Assembly: GCA_963728365.1 (NCBI GenBank) | Contig: CAVSJI010000001.1 | Coordinates: 62,001-126,000, forward strand | Direction: 5' to 3' | Length of the DNA stretch: 64,000 nt | Origin: VRUE01 sp963728365 | GTDB lineage: Bacteria; Actinomycetota; Thermoleophilia; Solirubrobacterales; 70-9 | Shown: one piece after another, positions 60,714-64,000 of the stretch | How positions within the stretch are numbered: position 1 is the stretch's first letter | How the letters are laid out: each line of letters starts with the position of its first letter | Program-made: the position numbers and the translations under genes | The notes under the pieces: generated by a model | The model's input: only the letters and a program-made list of their open reading frames with translations | Databases searched by the model: none | Told to the model about the DNA's origin: nothing

Positions 60714-61103
60714 CTACACCTGCACAACCTCGAGCAGGTCCGCCTCCGCCGCCGCATCGAAGTCCGCGTCCTGGGTGCAGACCGCGGCCCCGTGGGCCAT
60801 CGCGGTGGCGGCGATCCAGGCGTCCATCACCTTCATCGCCCTGCCGGTCGCCTTGAGCGCGACTCGCAGGCGCGCCAGTTCGGCACCGGCCGCCTCGTCG
60901 ATGACCAGCGGCTTCGCGATCTGCCGCGCCGCCTCCAGCGTGCTGAGGCGCCGCGCCATCTGCTCGTGGCCTGCGGCGGCGAGGACGCCGTGGCGCAGCT
61001 CGGACAGGGTCACGACGCTGACCGCGACCTGGTCGGGGAGGTCGCCGAGCGGCCGCTCCTGCTCGCGCGCGATGAAGACCGAGGTGTCGAGGACCGCCTG
61101 CAC
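60714..61103 (-). CDS. vapC: PIN-domain ribonuclease toxin, VapC family
   Basis: 129 residues from GTG. PIN motifs: first acid in MQAVLDTSVFIARE (D6), TLSELRHGV (Glu ~35), MDAWIAATAMAHGA (Asp ~93) and CTQDADF near the C-terminus. VapC toxins cut tRNA or rRNA. The antitoxin gene ends 18 bases upstream, the usual order antitoxin-toxin. Confidence 0.88.
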   Translation of the reverse strand: MQAVLDTSVFIAREQERPLGDLPDQVAVSVVTLSELRHGVLAAAGHEQMARRLSTLEAARQIAKPLVIDEAAGAELARLRVALKATGRAMKVMDAWIAATAMAHGAAVCTQDADFDAAAEADLLEVVQV

Positions 61104-61121
61104 GTCGCCGGGGCTGGCCGC

Positions 61122-61367
61122 TTAGAGCTGGTCGGTCGTGTCCGGAAAGGCCTGATCCAGCTCGCCGGCCAGGCTCGCGTCGGCCTGGGTGGCTGCGATC
61201 AGCTCCCGGGCGCGGGAGCCAGCCGTCCAAGAGGGCGCATCCTCGACCGGGACGAGGTCGGCCGCGTCGCGCCCCGCCACCGTGACGCGAAGCTGCTCGC
61301 CCGCCATCACCCGCCGCAGGACGGAGGAGACATCGTTGCGCAACTCACGTTGGGGTATCCGTTGCAT
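61122..61367 (-). CDS. vapB: Phd/YefM-type antitoxin of the VapC above
   Basis: 81 residues from the ATG at 61367: MQRIPQRELRNDVSSVLRRV is the Phd/YefM N-terminal DNA-binding segment, then GEQLRVTVAGRDAADLVPVE and a flexible C-terminal half (SRARELIAATQADASLAGEL) that should wrap the toxin. A longer in-frame start exists but would add a segment unlike the family. An inverted repeat just upstream is a likely self-operator. Confidence 0.83.
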   Translation of the reverse strand: MQRIPQRELRNDVSSVLRRVMAGEQLRVTVAGRDAADLVPVEDAPSWTAGSRARELIAATQADASLAGELDQAFPDTTDQL

Positions 61368-61378
61368 CCCGATGCATC

Positions 61379-61394
61379 GTAGCAGAACTGCTAC
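61379..61394 (-). promoter_or_regulatory. palindromic operator of the first TA module
   Basis: gtagcag-aa-ctgctac, perfect 7-bp arms. On the minus strand it overlaps a TACGAT -10-like box that ends 8 bases before the antitoxin ATG, the place expected for autorepression. Confidence 0.6.
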
Positions 61395-61425
61395 AGCAAT
61401 CTCCTGCCGCATCGCCTCCACCTCT

Positions 61426-61556
61426 TTAGCGATGCGCCGGTTTCTGGTGATCGTGGTCCTCGAGGACCAGGGCGAGCGACTCCTCGGAGAGGTAGCGGCG
61501 GCTGATCAGCCACTCGTCGTTTTGCTCGATCAGCAGAGCGCCGGCGAGGCGAATCG
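61426..61556 (-). pseudogene. C-terminal remnant of an IS256-family transposase
   Basis: The minus strand encodes AIRLAGALLIEQNDEWLISR, then RYLSEESLALVLEDHDHQ and a stop (61428-61426). This matches the highly conserved end of IS256-type transposases (EQNDEWLVSRRYLS-like). Nothing of the catalytic part remains. It begins directly after the stop of the second VapC gene. Confidence 0.75.
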
Positions 61557-61979
61557 CTACAGATCGGCGGGTAGGATCGTGAAGGCGTCGCCCCGCAACG
61601 GCGTCATCGTCCGGAAGGCGCGCTCGTCGAAGCTGGCGATCCGATCGGTCCTGTGCCGGTCAGCGAGCACGGCAAGCGAGGCGTCGGCAAGGCCCAGCTC
61701 GAGATCCCGGTAGCGACGCGCCAAGTCGCGCGCCGCCCCCAGCTCTTTGCGATCGAGGCAATCGACGACGAAGGTGCCCATCGCGAGGTCGTCGAGGAAG
61801 GCGAGCTCGACATCGACGCCGAGCCGGGTGAGGATCAAATAGTCGGCCTCGGCGACCGCCACCTGCGAGGTGACGAGCGGCCCCCTCTCGCCTTCAAACA
61901 GAGTGACGACCGCCTCGTGCTCGGGGTCGTCGGCATCGGCCTGCGCGAAGAGCGTGCCGGCGTCGACGATCAGGGTCAT
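61557..61979 (-). CDS. vapC: second PIN-domain toxin, VapC family
   Basis: 140 residues. PIN motifs: MTLIVDAGTLFAQAD (D6), QVAVAEADYLIL (Glu ~44), GLADASLAVLADRH (Asp ~98) and IASFDERAF. Different subfamily from the first toxin (about 20% alike by eye). Its ATG overlaps the antitoxin stop (ATGA, 61976-61979), so the pair is translationally coupled. Confidence 0.87.
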   Translation of the reverse strand: MTLIVDAGTLFAQADADDPEHEAVVTLFEGERGPLVTSQVAVAEADYLILTRLGVDVELAFLDDLAMGTFVVDCLDRKELGAARDLARRYRDLELGLADASLAVLADRHRTDRIASFDERAFRTMTPLRGDAFTILPADL

Positions 61980-62212
61980 CGACGGTGTTCGCCCCGAGCC
62001 TTGGCATAGAGCTCATCGGCACCCCAGCGCCGGTTCACGTTGCCCCCGCTTCGTCCCTTACCCATGCTGCGGAAGGTCCGCGAAGGCGCCTCGGAGAGCA
62101 CCCGATCCACGCCCTCCCGGATCAGCTCGGCCTGACTGCGACCACTCGAGGTCGCCAACCGGCCCAGGCGCTCGGCCTGGGAGTCGTCTATGTAGACGGT
62201 GGTCTTATGCAT
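61976..62212 (-). CDS. vapB: ribbon-helix-helix (CopG-type) antitoxin of the second VapC
   Basis: 78 residues. MHKTTVYIDDSQAERLGRLA forms the ribbon and first helix, GRSQAELIREGVDRVL the second. The C-terminal tail (RSMGKGRSGGNVNRRWGADE) is disordered and basic, as in toxin-binding tails. Immediately upstream is an 18-bp perfect palindrome overlapping the presumed promoter. A TACCAT box 6 bases before the ATG suggests a leaderless transcript. Confidence 0.85.
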   Translation of the reverse strand: MHKTTVYIDDSQAERLGRLATSSGRSQAELIREGVDRVLSEAPSRTFRSMGKGRSGGNVNRRWGADELYAKARGEHRR

Positions 62213-62221
62213 CCATGTATG

Positions 62222-62239
62222 GTACCAGCTAGCTGGTAC
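62222..62239 (-). promoter_or_regulatory. 18-bp palindromic operator of the second TA module
   Basis: gtaccagctagctggtac is a perfect palindrome starting 10 bases upstream of the antitoxin start; ribbon-helix-helix dimers bind such sites cooperatively. Confidence 0.7.
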
Positions 62240-62501
62240 GCGCCCTGATTCAGCGCTCGATCAACTCGCCGGCGGCCAGTCGAGCGGTGAGCCACGTCTC
62301 CCTGCGGGCCCGTGAGAACCGCGCGGTGGCGGTCGGCCATCGCATCGCCGACGCAGATCGGCGGTCGGCGCGAATCACGACCGCCTCGACCTCGGGTGCG
62401 GTCTTTGAACCACCTGTCCGGGATTGGAACCGCTGGCTCTCAGGCCCTCGCCCTGTGGATGAGCTCATCGCGCTGCCGGCACCGCATGCGCTTGCCTCGT
62501 A
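62240..62501. other. gap with no supported gene
   Basis: Open frames exist on both strands (for example + VSHVSLRARENRAVAVGHRI and a minus one ending LAAGELIER), but neither shows a known domain or ribosome site. Given the IS256 stub nearby, decayed mobile DNA is possible. Confidence 0.4.
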
Positions 62502-63863
62502 TCACTGGCGCCACGCTTGGCTTGGCGTCCGAAGATCGCCCTCAGCGGACGGTCGAGCTACAGCGGCGCCCGCGCGCCTTTCGCCGGTAGCCACCTCGCA
62601 GGCCTCCTCAGCACCGACGAACGGCGCCAAGGCAAGGTAGGTGGCGAGCGGCGTCAACGCTCGGAGGCCTTCCGGTCCATGGGTTCGGACCCGGTCACAG
62701 AGCATCGCATAGAGGGCGCAGGGGATCGCCTGGCGGGCGACTGCCGGTACCTGCGGCGCCCGCTCGAAGCCTCCCTCGAGGAAGGGGTGTATCGCCTCGA
62801 GCGCAAGCTCAAGACGCTCAAGCGCCGCCGGACCCGCGGTGTAGATCTCTAAGGTGGCGACTCGCGTGAAGTCCGGCTCGGACTCGAAGAAGGCGAGCGC
62901 CGCCCCGAAGGCGGCGCGAATCGCATCTGGCCAGTCCCGTTGCCGGTCGAAGGCCGGAAGCATCGCCGCCAGCAGCCGTAGTCGCCCCCCATAGAAGGCG
63001 TTGTTGAGGGCCTCCTCCTTGCCGTCGAAGTACTCGTAGAACGTCCGAAGCGAGACGCCCGCCGCTGTCGCGATGTGCGCGACGGCCGTATCCCGGTAGC
63101 CCCTCCTCGCGATCACCTCCATCGTCGCTCGCGCGATCCGATCGCCGGGGTCTTCCACCCGTTGCGCAAGGGGCGCTACCGGCGACTCGGACCGGCGTCG
63201 CGGCGGGCCGTGCAAGGGGCGCGGGGGTGGTCGGTAGGAGAGCGCCAGCTGGGTCAGCTCTGGAACCAGCCCAATCAGCGCCTCCTCGCTATGGCGGTGA
63301 AGGTGGCTGTGGATCAGCTTGCGCAGCCCGCCGATCATCGCCTGGGTCAGCTCCGCTGGCATGCCCTCGCGTCCCGGCAGTTGTCCGAAGGCCTGATCGG
63401 TCAGTTCCTGGAAGCCGGCCAGCGCCCAATCGATTCGCTTCGTTGCCTCCGCGCCCACCGCATATGTCTCGACGAGGCAAAGTCGTGCTGCCGCCGGCTG
63501 GGCGATGACCAGCTCGACGAAGCTCGCGACGCCCCGCACCGCGCGCTCCTCCAATGGGCCGCCGCCGCGAATGCGGCTTGCGGTAACGCCGATGGCGGCG
63601 GAGACGATCTCGTCGACCGTGGCCAGGAAGCACTGTTCCTTGCTGGCAAAGTATTCGTAGAAGGTGGTTCGCGAGACTCCTGCCGCCTCGACCAGGTCCG
63701 CGATCGACGTCTTTCCGTATCCCTTCGAGGTCGTCACGGCGACCATCGCGCCGAACAGCCTCTCGCGCTGGTTGCGCTCGACCCGCTCGCGTGGGACGCC
63801 GGGCCCCGGCCGCAAGCGCTGCTCACGCAGCTTTCCGGATTCTCCCCAGGGCGTCAGCGTCAT
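62502..63863 (-). CDS. tandem (double) TetR-family regulator
   Basis: 453 residues with two TetR units. HTH 1 is at about 30-78 (FGAMVAVTTSKGYGKTSIAD, then AAGVSRTTFYEYFASKEQCF). HTH 2 is at about 243-290 (ATMEVIARRGYRDTAVAHIA, then AAGVSLRTFYEYFDGKEEAL). Each is followed by a helical domain, with a Pro/Arg-rich linker (YRPPPRPLHGPPRRRSESP) between. Same architecture as the 1611-2999 gene, but sequences differ, so the fusion is a family trait rather than a recent duplication. It probably acts as a built-in dimer. Its targets may be local (MMPL transporter), which is only inference. Confidence 0.9.
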   Translation of the reverse strand: MTLTPWGESGKLREQRLRPGPGVPRERVERNQRERLFGAMVAVTTSKGYGKTSIADLVEAAGVSRTTFYEYFASKEQCFLATVDEIVSAAIGVTASRIRGGGPLEERAVRGVASFVELVIAQPAAARLCLVETYAVGAEATKRIDWALAGFQELTDQAFGQLPGREGMPAELTQAMIGGLRKLIHSHLHRHSEEALIGLVPELTQLALSYRPPPRPLHGPPRRRSESPVAPLAQRVEDPGDRIARATMEVIARRGYRDTAVAHIATAAGVSLRTFYEYFDGKEEALNNAFYGGRLRLLAAMLPAFDRQRDWPDAIRAAFGAALAFFESEPDFTRVATLEIYTAGPAALERLELALEAIHPFLEGGFERAPQVPAVARQAIPCALYAMLCDRVRTHGPEGLRALTPLATYLALAPFVGAEEACEVATGERRAGAAVARPSAEGDLRTPSQAWRQ

Positions 63864-63931
63864 CGCCGGAAAAGGCTAACCCCTCAACCTTGCGCTATCT
63901 CCTGACGGATCATATGGAAATTCATCGTACA

Positions 63932-63937
63932 TTATAT
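63932..63937 (-). promoter_or_regulatory. consensus -10 box upstream of the second tandem TetR
   Basis: The minus strand reads TATAAT at 63937-63932, about 69 bases before the ATG, within an AT-rich patch (63911-63946) that also shows an imperfect inverted repeat (tatgg...ccata), a possible self-operator. The last 50 bases of the window contain no further gene. Confidence 0.5.
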
Positions 63938-64000
63938 TCGCCATAGCTCCGACGCTCGAACCGGGCGATTCTGGCTTTAAGGGCGGGCTAGCGCCCACCA

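Noticed and set aside
62240..62640. Possible gene on + (VSHVSLRARENRAVAV...)
   Set aside because: No family resemblance or ribosome site, and its 3' part is antisense to the TetR gene.

Overview
The window is high-GC DNA from an actinobacterium. It has many GTG/TTG starts, TAnnnT boxes placed 6-8 bases before start codons (leaderless transcription), and families of Glu-rich secreted proteins that I associate with Thermoleophilia (Solirubrobacter/Conexibacter-like). That placement is inference; no taxonomic marker gene is present.

Layout. 1-3000: the end of a carboxylate-amine ligase, the redox repressor rex, and a regulator made of two fused TetR units. 3000-31700: about 29 kb of secreted or surface proteins built by duplication. 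The core is an ~11.2 kb cassette present twice in tandem: a small TTA-rich secreted protein ('C'), a giant ~2290-residue propeller protein ('NHL') and a 1107-residue secreted protein ('D') overlapping it by ATGA. A stub of a further D gene at 6.3-6.6 kb points to a lost third copy. Pairs of two other secreted families ('A' and 'B') flank the cassette, and a PEBP-family lipoprotein sits in the first A-B block. 31800-36030: a defence-like island (adenine methyltransferase, putative restriction enzyme, HTH-nucleotidyltransferase plus HEPN pair) ending in an ISL3 transposase remnant.

36000-45100: two APC-type permeases with C-terminal universal-stress-like domains, a strong promoter with a structured RNA between them, a small membrane protein, and two TrkA/RCK proteins. 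The set resembles the actinobacterial permease-CeoB-CeoC neighbourhood and suggests potassium or solute homeostasis. A three-repeat relative of family C lies in opposite orientation inside it; an FAD/NAD reductase follows. 45090-46730: tRNA-Gln(CTG), an HNH nuclease with internal repeats, and a lipoprotein.

46700-52900: a heterodimeric ABC exporter with asymmetric ATP sites and small palindromic repeats (one inside the coding sequence), an exported protein, a GtrA protein, a methyltransferase and a small protein. 53000-58000: a divergent leucyl-tRNA-synthetase-like gene with a degenerate editing domain and no C-terminal domain, a GNAT gene on a leaderless promoter, a ~400-nt structured RNA with its own promoter and terminator, and threonine synthase. 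58000-64000: an MMPL transporter, two toxin-antitoxin modules with palindromic operators, an IS256 remnant and a second tandem TetR regulator.

The parts most likely to be new are the duplicated C-NHL-D surface cassette, the synthetase-like/GNAT pair, and the two structured RNAs.
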